Assembly (NCBI RefSeq): GCF_015714725.1
Contig: NZ_WBKM01000242.1
Span: forward strand, 1 to 64,000
DNA from: Nostoc sp. WHI
Lineage (GTDB): Bacteria > Cyanobacteriota > Cyanobacteriia > Cyanobacteriales > Nostocaceae
Length of the DNA stretch: 64,000 bases
Direction: 5' to 3'
Each line of letters starts with the position of its first letter. Positions within the stretch are counted from its first letter, which is position 1. The position numbers and the translations under genes are program-made. A model generated the notes under the pieces. It had not been told where the DNA came from, made no database searches, and saw only the letters and a program-made list of their open reading frames with translations. Below, in pieces: positions 28,439-36,990 of the stretch.

Positions 28439-29608
28439 ATGCAAATTTATCTAGATTACAGCGCCACTACTCCCACTCGAAAAGAAGCGATCGCAGTTAT
28501 GCAAAAAGTCCTCACTCAACAGTGGGGCAATCCTTCCAGCTTACACGAGTGGGGACAACGGGCTGCAACGGTTGTAGAACAAGCCAGACTTCAAGTTGCT
28601 GGATTAATTAATACTGCGACACCAGAATCTATTATCTTTACTTCCGGTGGCACTGAGTCAGATAATCTGGCAATTATGGGTGTTGCTCAACTTTACACTG
28701 TTCCTCAACATATTATTATTTCAAGTGTTGAGCATTCGGCAATTTCTGAGACAGTAAGATTACTAGAAATATGGGGTTGGGAAGTTACACGCTTGTCTGT
28801 AGATATTAAAGGCAGAGTCAATCCCCTAGATTTAAAGGCAGCATTGCGACATAATACAGTTTTGGTTTCCATAATTTACGGACAAAGTGAAGTAGGGACA
28901 GTGCAACCGATCGCAGAACTAGGTAAGATTGTGCGAGCGCATGGGGCTTTGTTCCACACAGATGCGGTGCAAGCTGCGGGACGCTTACCTATAGATGTGC
29001 AACAACTCCCAGTAGACTTACTTAGCCTTTCTAGTCATAAAATATATGGGCCACAAGGTGCAGGGGCGTTGTATGTGCGTCCTGGTGTGGATTTGATGCC
29101 CTTACTAAGTGGTGGTGGACAAGAAATGGGACTGCGTTCTGGTACGCAAGCAGTACCTATAATTGCCGGGTTTGGTGTAGCAGCAGAATTAGCAGCGCAA
29201 GAATTGGCTACAGAAACACCACGATTGATTGAGTTACGCGATCGCGCCTTTGCCCAATTAACTGAGATTCCTGGTTTAATTGCTACAGGGGATGGCTGCG
29301 ATCGTTTACCTCACCATGTAAGTATGTGCCTAGAAAACGCCGATGGCAAAAAACTTAGCGGTAAAACCTTGGTACGACAGTTAAACCTTGCTGGTATTGG
29401 TATCAGTGCTGGTGCTGCTTGTCACAGTGGTAAACTGAACCCTAGCCCGATATTGTTAGCAATGGGTTATTCCGAAAAAGCCGCCTTGGGGGGAATTCGC
29501 ATCACATTGGGGCGTGATACTACCGAAGCTGATATAGATTGGACAGTGATGGTGTTGAAGCAAGTTTTGCAAAGGCTGACACCAGATTTATCTTTAATTA
29601 AGCGTTAA
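28439..29608 (+). CDS. Cysteine desulfurase (NifS/IscS family)
   Basis: A 389-residue PLP enzyme that removes sulfur from cysteine for Fe-S or thio-cofactor synthesis. MQIYLDYSATTPTRKEAI starts the family; IFTSGGTESDNLAI, FHTDAVQAAG, the PLP-lysine motif SLSSHKIYGPQGAGAL (about 202) and the catalytic-cysteine loop ISAGAACHSGKLNPS (about 323) are present. The last 36 codons are repeated downstream at 33193-33316, and a shorter piece at 36851-36881, so the gene's end marks the left border of an accessory island. Confidence 0.95.
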   Translation: MQIYLDYSATTPTRKEAIAVMQKVLTQQWGNPSSLHEWGQRAATVVEQARLQVAGLINTATPESIIFTSGGTESDNLAIMGVAQLYTVPQHIIISSVEHSAISETVRLLEIWGWEVTRLSVDIKGRVNPLDLKAALRHNTVLVSIIYGQSEVGTVQPIAELGKIVRAHGALFHTDAVQAAGRLPIDVQQLPVDLLSLSSHKIYGPQGAGALYVRPGVDLMPLLSGGGQEMGLRSGTQAVPIIAGFGVAAELAAQELATETPRLIELRDRAFAQLTEIPGLIATGDGCDRLPHHVSMCLENADGKKLSGKTLVRQLNLAGIGISAGAACHSGKLNPSPILLAMGYSEKAALGGIRITLGRDTTEADIDWTVMVLKQVLQRLTPDLSLIKR

Positions 29609-29624
29609 AACAACTGTGACAAAT
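29501..29624 (+). repeat. Desulfurase 3'-end repeat, copy A (functional)
   Basis: The terminal codons of the cysteine desulfurase gene plus 16 bases of downstream sequence form the parent copy of two downstream echoes. It differs from copy B at 11 of 124 positions by my count. Confidence 0.9.
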
Positions 29625-29676
29625 CGCATACCTGTGGGAATACTAGCCGTATAAACTAGCTCAACACGGGTGCGCA

Positions 29677-30069
29677 ATGAGAGAAATTGGTTTTATAAAG
29701 TGGTTTGGTGGCTATGATCGTCAAAGAAGTCGGGAAAATGATTTTGGATATATTGGACGCGAAGGAAGAACAGACGATATAAAAGTCTATCGAGAAGAAG
29801 TGCATTGTTCAGAAAGTAGTTTGATTGAAGGAATATTAGTCACTTTTGAATTAGTTATAAATTTGCAGACTAATAAACCTTTTGCTACAAACTTGAATTT
29901 ATTTAAAGAGGTTGGGAGGATAAAAAACTCTGGTAAAAATATAGGTAAAACAGGTAAAAACAATTATTGGTCGATTGAATGCCAATATCATGAGAATACC
30001 ATCCTGCATAAAAACGAAATCAATTTTTTAGAAGCTGATTTAAAAGAAGGCACACTTGTAAAATTTTAA
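29677..30069 (+). CDS. Cold-shock-domain N-terminal fragment of an interrupted gene
   Basis: These 130 residues begin MREIGFIKWFGGYDRQRSRE, a cold-shock-domain start (GxIKWF) with an NDFGYIGRE strand, followed by a second, divergent OB-like unit (KEVGRIKNSGKNIGKTGKNN). The frame ends at TAA 30067-30069 in the middle of a sheet: EGTLVKF, stop, LRKYGDGYKAKNVHLL. The next large ORF continues in the same frame without any shift, so this is the 5' part of one gene. Cold-shock domains bind single-stranded nucleic acid. Whether the short product is made is unknown. Confidence 0.7.
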   Translation: MREIGFIKWFGGYDRQRSRENDFGYIGREGRTDDIKVYREEVHCSESSLIEGILVTFELVINLQTNKPFATNLNLFKEVGRIKNSGKNIGKTGKNNYWSIECQYHENTILHKNEINFLEADLKEGTLVKF

Positions 30070-32466
30070 CTGCGAAAATATGGTGACGGGTATAAAGCAA
30101 AAAATGTACATTTACTAGATTTAAAAAAGGAAACTGACTCAGATATTATTCATCGCTGCTTAAATCACAATGATCCTAGATTTTGTGCTTTGGGATTTTG
30201 GGGATATCGGAATAATAACTCAATTGAGGAGGCAATATCTTTAGCAAATCAAAAGTTAAATAGTTTTCTTCCGTGGCAAATGAAACGTTTTTTAGATTAC
30301 TTTCCCGAAACTATTCTAATACACCTTAAAGCTCGAAATATTCGACAATTGTTGCCATATAATAAGCAACTAGAATTATGCTTATGGCTTTTACCTGATG
30401 ATTTAAGTATAGAAATAGATACTGCTTTGCGACAGGAGATATTTAATATTATCTTAAATCTTCAAAAGGAAAATCTGAAAATATGTGATCAAATTATCAG
30501 CAAAGTATATAAATTATATGTCAATTATCCAGAAGAGCGTAAACTACTTAATATAAAATTACACATAAAATGCTTGGTTGAACTAATTAGCAATATAGAA
30601 TATGTTTCTATCAAAAACATATTTTTATCGGAATTGCGAGAGATTTTAGTAAATTCAAAATTAGGCATTTTTTGGAAAATTATACCTGATTATATTATTC
30701 TGGAACAACAGATTTGGTCTATAGCGTCAGCAGATAGACGTATTGGTATTCTTGTAAGTCAAATAAGTAATCAACAAGATTTAAATTATCAAGATAATAT
30801 TTTGATAATTGCAGAGATACTTGAAGATTCACCAGAAGATATCACAAAACTAATTTCTATATTTCGATACAACGATTTGGTTAAATCTCACGACGCGATT
30901 TTAAAATTTTTACCTGCTGTTGAACAAATTATTATTCTTAGCACAAGGCTAAACAATATTGTTAGTGAAAATACTCAAGCTATATCCCGTATTGCAAAAA
31001 TTCTTGCTAATAGTTCAAGTAAGGAACTTCAATTTTTGCTATCTGAACTACCAGATAATGTTAAAAGATGGGATGAAATATTAGAGTTTTTGCCGCCAGA
31101 AGAAAAAATATTAATTCTGTTATCAAAGCTGAAAGCAGAATGTCAATTAGAAAATCAAGATATCATCCAAAAAATTGGAAATGTGATTAATGCAGTTTCC
31201 AATGAAGAACGCATAATATTAATTGACCGACTTCCAGATGGGGTAAAATACAAAGAACCAATCCTTCAATCATTCCATTTTTTGCTTCCAGAAGATCAAA
31301 TACGATTAGTGTGGAATTTTATAGCAGATGGCTCCTTATTTATTTGGCATTATTTGTCAAGAGAAGCAAAAATACTATGTATTTATCGCCTAGCAAAAGA
31401 AAATACAAATATTTCTCTATTTATTACTGAGTTTCAACGTATTCATAACACTCACCCAGAGAACGATGATTTGATAAGATGTGTCCTGAAAATACTATGG
31501 GCTAAGGAACATCCAAATCGAAGTAATGAAGTTTTCCAGAAAGTACATAAATTATTAACAAATTATGTAATTGAATATGCTAAAAATTCTACTGAGCCTA
31601 TAAATCTTGATCCGTTATTGCCTTACTGCAAACCTACAGACGTGAAAGTTAAATACTGTGAAGGAAAACTATGGGAGAGAGAAGAAATTCAAACAACAGG
31701 TGAGGCTAAAATAGTAACTAGTGCTTATTGCCCGCGTGCAAGAAATAACTGTAACTTATTTGAACCAAACAGAAGCTCAAATTCAAATTTTGGTTTGTAT
31801 GGAGCGCGTTTATCTGCTGAATGTTCACAAGATTGGAAAAACTGGTCTTTACTAGAACTTTTTAAAGCAGTAGATATTGTGCCATCTATGCCTGATTTGA
31901 GAAAACCGGAGGATTACTTACCAAAACTATCAGGGTGGATTAATCGCATTAACGAAATTCGCTCAAGACTCAAGTGTTCTGTATGTGAAGATATAATGCC
32001 GCACAATATAGAATATTCTCAATTTAGTACTAGATTCAGGGTTACAGTTTTTTCTTGCAAACATGGAGAAGGTCATGACCGTCATGACCATAATATTTAT
32101 TTGAACGAATGCTGGGGATGCAGTGAAATAATTGATAGTAGAGAGAGCAGATACCAGTCACCAAAAAATAACTATTACATCTGTATTCACTGTGGAAGTG
32201 GAACACAACACAGCAATACTTATACTCAAGGCGATATTTGCCCAAAATGCGGGACGATAGGAATGGAAGTTAGTCCCAATAATAACCGTTACCGTAAATG
32301 TCATTCTTGTAAACACTCAATCAAACTACCTGAAGAGGGAAAGATAACTGGTTCCAAATGTCCTCAATGTCGAACACAAGGGATGATGCTAACAGTTAAT
32401 CAAAAGAATAAGCAAGTTCGCTTGTGCCGTTCTCATTCCTGTAGATATTCAATATCAGCAACATAA
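30070..32466 (+). CDS. Large helical zinc-ribbon protein, C-terminal part of the interrupted cold-shock gene
   Basis: The open frame runs on from the stop at 30067; the first ATG is at 30190 (758 residues to the end). From residue about 1 to 480 it is AT-rich and purely helical, with repeating LLPEDQIRLVW/LPPEEKILILL-like segments that suggest a solenoid. The C-terminal 190 residues hold at least four Cys pairs: CSVCEDIMPHN, ICIHCGSG, CPKCGTIGMEV followed by CHSCKHSI, and CPQCRTQGMMLTV followed by CRSHSCRYSI, forming tandem zinc ribbons. I do not recognise the family. The context (toxin-antitoxin and restriction genes) suggests a defence or nucleic-acid role, which is inference. With the TAA it may be a pseudogene. 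Confidence 0.65.
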   Translation: MRKYGDGYKAKNVHLLDLKKETDSDIIHRCLNHNDPRFCALGFWGYRNNNSIEEAISLANQKLNSFLPWQMKRFLDYFPETILIHLKARNIRQLLPYNKQLELCLWLLPDDLSIEIDTALRQEIFNIILNLQKENLKICDQIISKVYKLYVNYPEERKLLNIKLHIKCLVELISNIEYVSIKNIFLSELREILVNSKLGIFWKIIPDYIILEQQIWSIASADRRIGILVSQISNQQDLNYQDNILIIAEILEDSPEDITKLISIFRYNDLVKSHDAILKFLPAVEQIIILSTRLNNIVSENTQAISRIAKILANSSSKELQFLLSELPDNVKRWDEILEFLPPEEKILILLSKLKAECQLENQDIIQKIGNVINAVSNEERIILIDRLPDGVKYKEPILQSFHFLLPEDQIRLVWNFIADGSLFIWHYLSREAKILCIYRLAKENTNISLFITEFQRIHNTHPENDDLIRCVLKILWAKEHPNRSNEVFQKVHKLLTNYVIEYAKNSTEPINLDPLLPYCKPTDVKVKYCEGKLWEREEIQTTGEAKIVTSAYCPRARNNCNLFEPNRSSNSNFGLYGARLSAECSQDWKNWSLLELFKAVDIVPSMPDLRKPEDYLPKLSGWINRINEIRSRLKCSVCEDIMPHNIEYSQFSTRFRVTVFSCKHGEGHDRHDHNIYLNECWGCSEIIDSRESRYQSPKNNYYICIHCGSGTQHSNTYTQGDICPKCGTIGMEVSPNNNRYRKCHSCKHSIKLPEEGKITGSKCPQCRTQGMMLTVNQKNKQVRLCRSHSCRYSISAT

Positions 32467-32508
32467 CCCATGTTTTAGTTTCTGTATTAATAATCCTTAA
32501 ACACCACC

Positions 32509-32736
32509 ATGAACACTGCTAAACTCACCACTGATGGTACTCACCAAATCGTTATTTTGCCCGAAGATTTCCAACTCACTGGGACTGAAGTTTATATCAA
32601 AAAAATTGGTAATGCCATTGTCCTCATTGCCAAAGATAACCCCTGGCAATCCCTAATCGACAGTCTAGACAATTTCTCCGATGACTTCATGAATTCTAGA
32701 GATCAGCCAGTTATTGACACTAGAGAAAGTTTTTAA
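32509..32736 (+). CDS. vapB: VapB/AbrB-like antitoxin
   Basis: A 75-residue antitoxin. The N-terminal half (AKLTTDGTHQIVILPEDFQL, then TEVYIKKIGNAIVLI) is a swapped-hairpin AbrB/MazE DNA-binding domain. The tail (SLIDSLDNFSDDFM) is the toxin-binding segment. The stop TAA touches the ATG of the toxin gene with no spacing. It should bind and silence VapC and repress its own promoter. Confidence 0.88.
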   Translation: MNTAKLTTDGTHQIVILPEDFQLTGTEVYIKKIGNAIVLIAKDNPWQSLIDSLDNFSDDFMNSRDQPVIDTRESF

Positions 32737-33138
32737 ATGCGATACCTACTTGATACGAACATCTGCATTTACCTGATAAAGCAAAAACCCCAAAAAGTAC
32801 TGGATAAATTTCAAACCCTTAGCATTTCTGATGTTGGTATCTCCTCTATCACCATTGCCGAACTAGAATATGGAGTTGCCAAAAGCCAACAGCAAGGGAA
32901 AAACCGCAACGCCCTGCTGCAATTTCTGCTACCTCTAGAAATTGTCGAATTCAATCAAGCACCTGCAACAATTTACGGCAGTATCAGAAGTGATTTAGAA
33001 ACCAGAGGACTGATTATTGGTGCAATGGATATACTCATTGCTGCTCATGCGCTGAGTTTAGGAGTTACCCTCGTCACCAATAATGTGCGAGAGTTTTCTC
33101 GTATTCCTACGCTCCCATTAGAAAACTGGGTTGAGTAG
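32737..33138 (+). CDS. vapC: VapC toxin, PIN-domain ribonuclease
   Basis: A 133-residue PIN-domain nuclease that cleaves tRNA or rRNA when released from its antitoxin. The acidic residues are in place: LLDTNICIYLI (Asp5), ISSITIAELEYGVAKS (Glu), GAMDILIAAHALSLG (Asp near 99) and VTNNVREFSRIP. The length is normal and the pair looks intact. It closes module 1 of the island, 54 bases before the desulfurase echo. Confidence 0.93.
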   Translation: MRYLLDTNICIYLIKQKPQKVLDKFQTLSISDVGISSITIAELEYGVAKSQQQGKNRNALLQFLLPLEIVEFNQAPATIYGSIRSDLETRGLIIGAMDILIAAHALSLGVTLVTNNVREFSRIPTLPLENWVE

Positions 33139-33192
33139 TTGTGAATAGGCGAGGTGTGATGACATTGCGTTGCGAACGTTTTCCCGGTTGTA

Positions 33193-33316
33193 ATCATTTT
33201 GGGGCGTGATCCGACTGAAGCTGATATAGATTGGACAGTGATGGTATTGAAGCAAGTTTTGCAGAGGCTGACACCGGATTTATCTTTAGTTAAGCGTTAA
33301 ATCAAATGTGACAAAT
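33193..33316 (+). repeat. Desulfurase 3'-end repeat, copy B
   Basis: This copies the last 36 codons of the cysteine desulfurase plus downstream bases (positions 29501-29624) with 11 differences in 124. It retains the stop codon but has no upstream gene, so it is a duplicated gene end at a module border. Confidence 0.93.
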
Positions 33317-33378
33317 TAAAAATCGCTGGTTGTATTGGTAGTTTGTACCCGCAAATTTATGATTTGTTATGCCCTTCC

Positions 33379-34101
33379 TCAACCATCAGTTCTCAGGGTA
33401 AGAGAACCAAGCACGAGATAAGCTAAATCGTCAGCTTTTTTGGACTGTTCTGCTGCCAAAGTTCGTAGCGTGAACTCTTGCTCAACAGCGTCCCCAATTG
33501 TATTTTGAAGTTCCTCTGGCGGGACAATAATTTTTAATTCTAATAGCTTTGATGGACTGATTCGCTGTCGCCCTGTTGCTCCGGTAACATTTGCTGTGGC
33601 TTGACGGGTAAAATGGTCAGAACGTAAGGCTCGAAATAAGTAATAGAGATTTATTTCAGCTTGCGGTTTCTTCCTTAAAACGATAAACTCAGTTGATGCA
33701 ACTGCGTTTGTCAAATCTTGTGTTACCAATGCTATCTTTTTGTTTACCAAGCTAGGCATAATCTTTGCAAACAAAATGTCGTGTTTTTGGAAGCGATGTT
33801 TCGTACTTTTTATATCTCTACCTTTGCTAGCTCTAAAGGTTAAGATGTGTCCATAAATATCATCGACTTCTCTTAAGTCTATATATTCAAATACTTGGTC
33901 AATGTATCTATCAGATTGAGTTTTAACACTTATTGACACTATTTGTACAAAATTACCCAACGGATATTGCTCAAATTCGCCTATTTGCTCATGCAGATAT
34001 TGTGTATACGCAGCACCAGCATCAATAGTATCAATATCATTTGCGGCTTCTTCAGTGATTGTTAAAATTAGAGGTTCTGTTTTGATTAATTCTATGCTCA
34101 T
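33379..34101 (-). CDS. Restriction-modification specificity (S) subunit, single TRD
   Basis: A 240-residue protein equal to one half of a type I HsdS: one target-recognition domain (PLGNFVQIVSISVKTQSDRY to TRQATANVTGATGRQRISPS, the latter the typical TRD exit) and one helical spacer (LQNTIGDAVEQEFTLRTLA). The start overlaps the methylase gene by four bases (ATGA-type coupling). Half-length S proteins can work as dimers, as in BcgI-like systems. No separate motor subunit HsdR is nearby. Confidence 0.82.
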   Translation of the reverse strand: MSIELIKTEPLILTITEEAANDIDTIDAGAAYTQYLHEQIGEFEQYPLGNFVQIVSISVKTQSDRYIDQVFEYIDLREVDDIYGHILTFRASKGRDIKSTKHRFQKHDILFAKIMPSLVNKKIALVTQDLTNAVASTEFIVLRKKPQAEINLYYLFRALRSDHFTRQATANVTGATGRQRISPSKLLELKIIVPPEELQNTIGDAVEQEFTLRTLAAEQSKKADDLAYLVLGSLTLRTDG

Positions 34102-35864
34102 TGCAAATTTTGCTTCACGTTATAATAGGCTTCAGCTATTACAGGCAAATCATTCAAATCAATCTCCCTGTAGTACTTTGAGGTGATATCATATCCAACA
34201 CGCTCCGCTTGAGCTAGAAAACGTTTCTTATTATATTTAGGTGTTTTCATTAAGTACAAAACACAAGTTCTAGCATTAGAACCTCCAAATGGTTTGAATG
34301 ATCCAACGGGCAAGCTTATACAAGCATGAATATAAGTATTAGCCTTCATAAAATTTCGGACTTCTGTTTCCGAAACGCCACTTGCAACACCATGAGGCAG
34401 AATTACAAGTAATCGACCAGTTTCTGGTTTCAACAGGCTAATAGCTCGCTCTAGAATTAAATAATCAGAGCCTTGAGCAGCTTTACCTCGACCTAAGACA
34501 TACCTGTTGAGAGAAGTAAAATCTTCATAAGGTATATTAAATGGTGGGTTAATAAGAATCACATCAAACTTTGTAGCATTATTCTTCTCAATCGCTGCTA
34601 AGTCAGTTCTCCTACCATCCGTATTTTCAAAGAAGTCATCCCGAATTGAATCACCTGTATAAATGTGTTCGTATCCATCTCCATGCAAAATCATATTGAT
34701 CCTGCATAGCGTAGCTAAACGTGGATTTATTTCAATTCCCCACAAATCATTTATTACAAGATTGCTAACAAGCCGATCTTTCTCATCTTTGCTAATATCA
34801 AGGGAGCGAATTTTTTTGCGGACATCAACAAAAGCTCTGATCAGAAACCCACCACTACCACACGATAAGTCAAGAACTTTTTCGCCAATCTGTATATCAG
34901 CAATTTCAACCATGAATTCAACTAATTGTCTTGGGGTTAAATACTGCCCTAAGTCGCCACGAAGTGTTCCTGTAAGAAAAGCCTCATAAACAGAACCAAC
35001 TACATCACCACCAGCGCCAGCCAATCCCAGAGGAGTTTTAAATCCATAAAGTCCAAAAGGCTCTAACTCACGAACAATTTTATCAACTGTTTCATTGTTT
35101 CTAATTTGGATTTGAGTACCAGTAGGAAAAACATTAAATGTTTCCTTTGCATCAGAGAACATCTGCTGCAAAGCGATAAGCGGACTGCTGCCTAACAGCC
35201 ATTGAGAAGTAAAGCGATTTGTCGCAAGACCTTCAGAGGCTCTTTTTTCCTCATTGAACTTGCATGTAAGAATTTTAGTTAATTCATCAAAAGCAGACTC
35301 AGCAATAAGTCCTTCCTTAGCAAGCTCCTTCCTGCATTCCCTAAAAGCAACCTCTAAATCAGCTTTATTTTCAATAGTTACTAGCAGTCGTTCAGCAGCT
35401 TGACGCTTTTCTGTTTGGATTGGAGTACCAGAAATTGTAAGGATTATACTTTCTAATTCTTGTGGTTCTGGTACAGCTTCCAAACCACCAATATCATCTT
35501 TCTCAAGGTAATACACCTCCCAATCACGCCCATTAGTCAGAACTGCAATTGGGGTAGGTGGTTCTAGAAGTTGAGCATATGAAAGCGCCTGATTAACATC
35601 CTCTTCTTTAAGTCGGTGTTGAATTCGTTTTGTTTCAATAACGAGAGCAGGCCTTTGATTAATGTAAACAACAATATCAGCTTGCTTTCTAAACCGATGA
35701 CCTGAAGTTCCTGTAATAGATACTTTTCGCCCTATTTGGTGTCTGGTATAACCAAGTCTTTGCAGGAAAGGAATAACGACGTTTTCAGCACAATCATCTT
35801 CCGAGTTTAAAGGTGGTGCGTTTCGGAATATATCTTGAAGAATGGCTTGTTTATTTAGTGGCAT
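34098..35864 (-). CDS. Fused nuclease - adenine methyltransferase (type IIB/IIG-like RM subunit)
   Basis: A 588-residue fusion. Residues 1-125 match the HsdR N-terminal PD-(D/E)xK fold: QADIVVY (Asp63) and ALVIETKR (Glu77, Lys79). Residues about 270-560 are an N6-adenine methyltransferase with motif I DLSCGSGGFLIRAF (332) and motif IV INPPF (438-442). So one chain could both cut and methylate, with target choice from the overlapping S gene. This resembles BcgI-type enzymes. Alternatively it acts only as a methylase with an inactive nuclease. Confidence 0.88.
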   Translation of the reverse strand: MPLNKQAILQDIFRNAPPLNSEDDCAENVVIPFLQRLGYTRHQIGRKVSITGTSGHRFRKQADIVVYINQRPALVIETKRIQHRLKEEDVNQALSYAQLLEPPTPIAVLTNGRDWEVYYLEKDDIGGLEAVPEPQELESIILTISGTPIQTEKRQAAERLLVTIENKADLEVAFRECRKELAKEGLIAESAFDELTKILTCKFNEEKRASEGLATNRFTSQWLLGSSPLIALQQMFSDAKETFNVFPTGTQIQIRNNETVDKIVRELEPFGLYGFKTPLGLAGAGGDVVGSVYEAFLTGTLRGDLGQYLTPRQLVEFMVEIADIQIGEKVLDLSCGSGGFLIRAFVDVRKKIRSLDISKDEKDRLVSNLVINDLWGIEINPRLATLCRINMILHGDGYEHIYTGDSIRDDFFENTDGRRTDLAAIEKNNATKFDVILINPPFNIPYEDFTSLNRYVLGRGKAAQGSDYLILERAISLLKPETGRLLVILPHGVASGVSETEVRNFMKANTYIHACISLPVGSFKPFGGSNARTCVLYLMKTPKYNKKRFLAQAERVGYDITSKYYREIDLNDLPVIAEAYYNVKQNLQ

Positions 35865-36110
35865 AGCCCACTTAATTATCTGTTGACATAGGAGTGCAAC
35901 CTACTGCAAAGCTAGGCAATGCATAAATGCCTAGTATATCGCAATTTTGAGCGATCGCAAAATTTAACACTCATTGATTCTTTCCTGATCGTCACATTCC
36001 TTGGCGGCGATCGCAGCACTCTATGTCACACCAGTTTTTTACAAATAAGTACAATTTTGAGCGTGTCTCCTATGCGATCGCACTCTAAAATCAATATGTG
36101 AATCACTTTT

Positions 36111-36401
36111 ATGTTTACTGCTATGAACTTTCCTCCCCAACTCCAACAAAAGATCGAAAAATGGGCAAGCAATCAGGGAATCTCAACTGAGCAATTTATT
36201 TTGCAAGCAGTTGTTGAAAAAATTGATACACTCACTCAGCAAACGGCAGAAGCAAGCAATGTAGTGTCTTCTAACCAACCAAAAGTATATCGAAAAGAAG
36301 GGATTTTGGTTGTAGATGCCCAATTACCAGAAAACTTTGATTTGAATATCTTTATAGATGAATTGAGAGAAGAACGCATTCGGGATCAAATGGCTTTATG
36401 A
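36111..36401 (+). CDS. Antitoxin of a second VapBC-type pair
   Basis: A 96-residue small protein. MNFPPQLQQKIEKWASNQGI (from ATG 36123, the likely true start) and STEQFILQAVVEKI form a ribbon-helix-helix-like DNA-binding part. The acidic tail DLNIFIDELREERI is the toxin-binding segment. Its last codons overlap the toxin start by four bases (ATGA). The toxin partner is broken, so this is probably an orphan antitoxin. Confidence 0.72.
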   Translation: MFTAMNFPPQLQQKIEKWASNQGISTEQFILQAVVEKIDTLTQQTAEASNVVSSNQPKVYRKEGILVVDAQLPENFDLNIFIDELREERIRDQMAL

Positions 36402-36821
36402 AAGTCTTGTTTGATACCTCTGTGTTGGTGGCTGCATTAACTGTCAATCACCCGAAGCATTCTGTTTGCTTCTCACAGTTAAAGGCAGCAAAATTTATAG
36501 AAGTTCAAGGATTTATCTCAACTCACAGTTTAGCAGAAACCTATTCTGTAATCACGCGCTTACCTATTCAGCCGCGTATTACTCCTCAACAGGCTCAGAG
36601 CATTATTGTAGATATTTTGCAGTATTTAGAGGCGATTCCACTGCTTGTGAATGACAATTGTGCAAATGGCAGCCTTAAACTTTCCTGGTGGTGGTATTTT
36701 CGATGCTCTGATTGCTCAAGCTGCTTTGAAGGCAGAGGTAGCTGTTCTCCTGACGCTGAATCCGAATCACTTCAATCGTTTAGGAAATGCGATCGTCGAT
36801 CTTGTGCAAGTTCCTGAGTAA
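36398..36821 (+). pseudogene. Frameshifted PIN-domain toxin (VapC-like)
   Basis: The N-terminal frame reads KVLFDTSVLVAALTVNHPKH, with the PIN Asp, then SLAETYSVITRL with the Glu, and is lost near base 36660. The remaining half lies in another frame from ATG 36666 (MAALNFPGGGIFDALIAQAA, then VLLTLNPNHFNRLG) and stops at TAA 36819-36821. The block between the halves is shorter than in intact homologues, so a small deletion with frameshift destroyed the toxin. Confidence 0.82.
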
Positions 36822-36850
36822 GAGCAAGGCAGCCGCATCATGTCAATAAA

Positions 36851-36881
36851 ATCATTTTGGGGCATGATCCGACTGAAACTG
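36851..36881 (+). repeat. Desulfurase 3'-end repeat, copy C (short)
   Basis: These 31 bases differ from copy B at two positions but from the gene itself (copy A) at about seven. Copies B and C therefore share a more recent ancestor. C marks the right border of the RM module. Confidence 0.8.
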
Positions 36882-36990
36882 TAAATGTTTTTATACAGCT
36901 ACTTATCAGATTGCCGACGCACATCTGCTAAACACTCTCCAACCCTGTGGCAAAATTTATTAGAGTCCTTCCATAGTTAGTTTGCCCTGC

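Noticed and set aside
29677-36881. A prophage or integrative element with integrase
   Set aside because: No integrase, recombinase, phage structural or tRNA attachment site is present; only the repeated gene ends hint at insertion.
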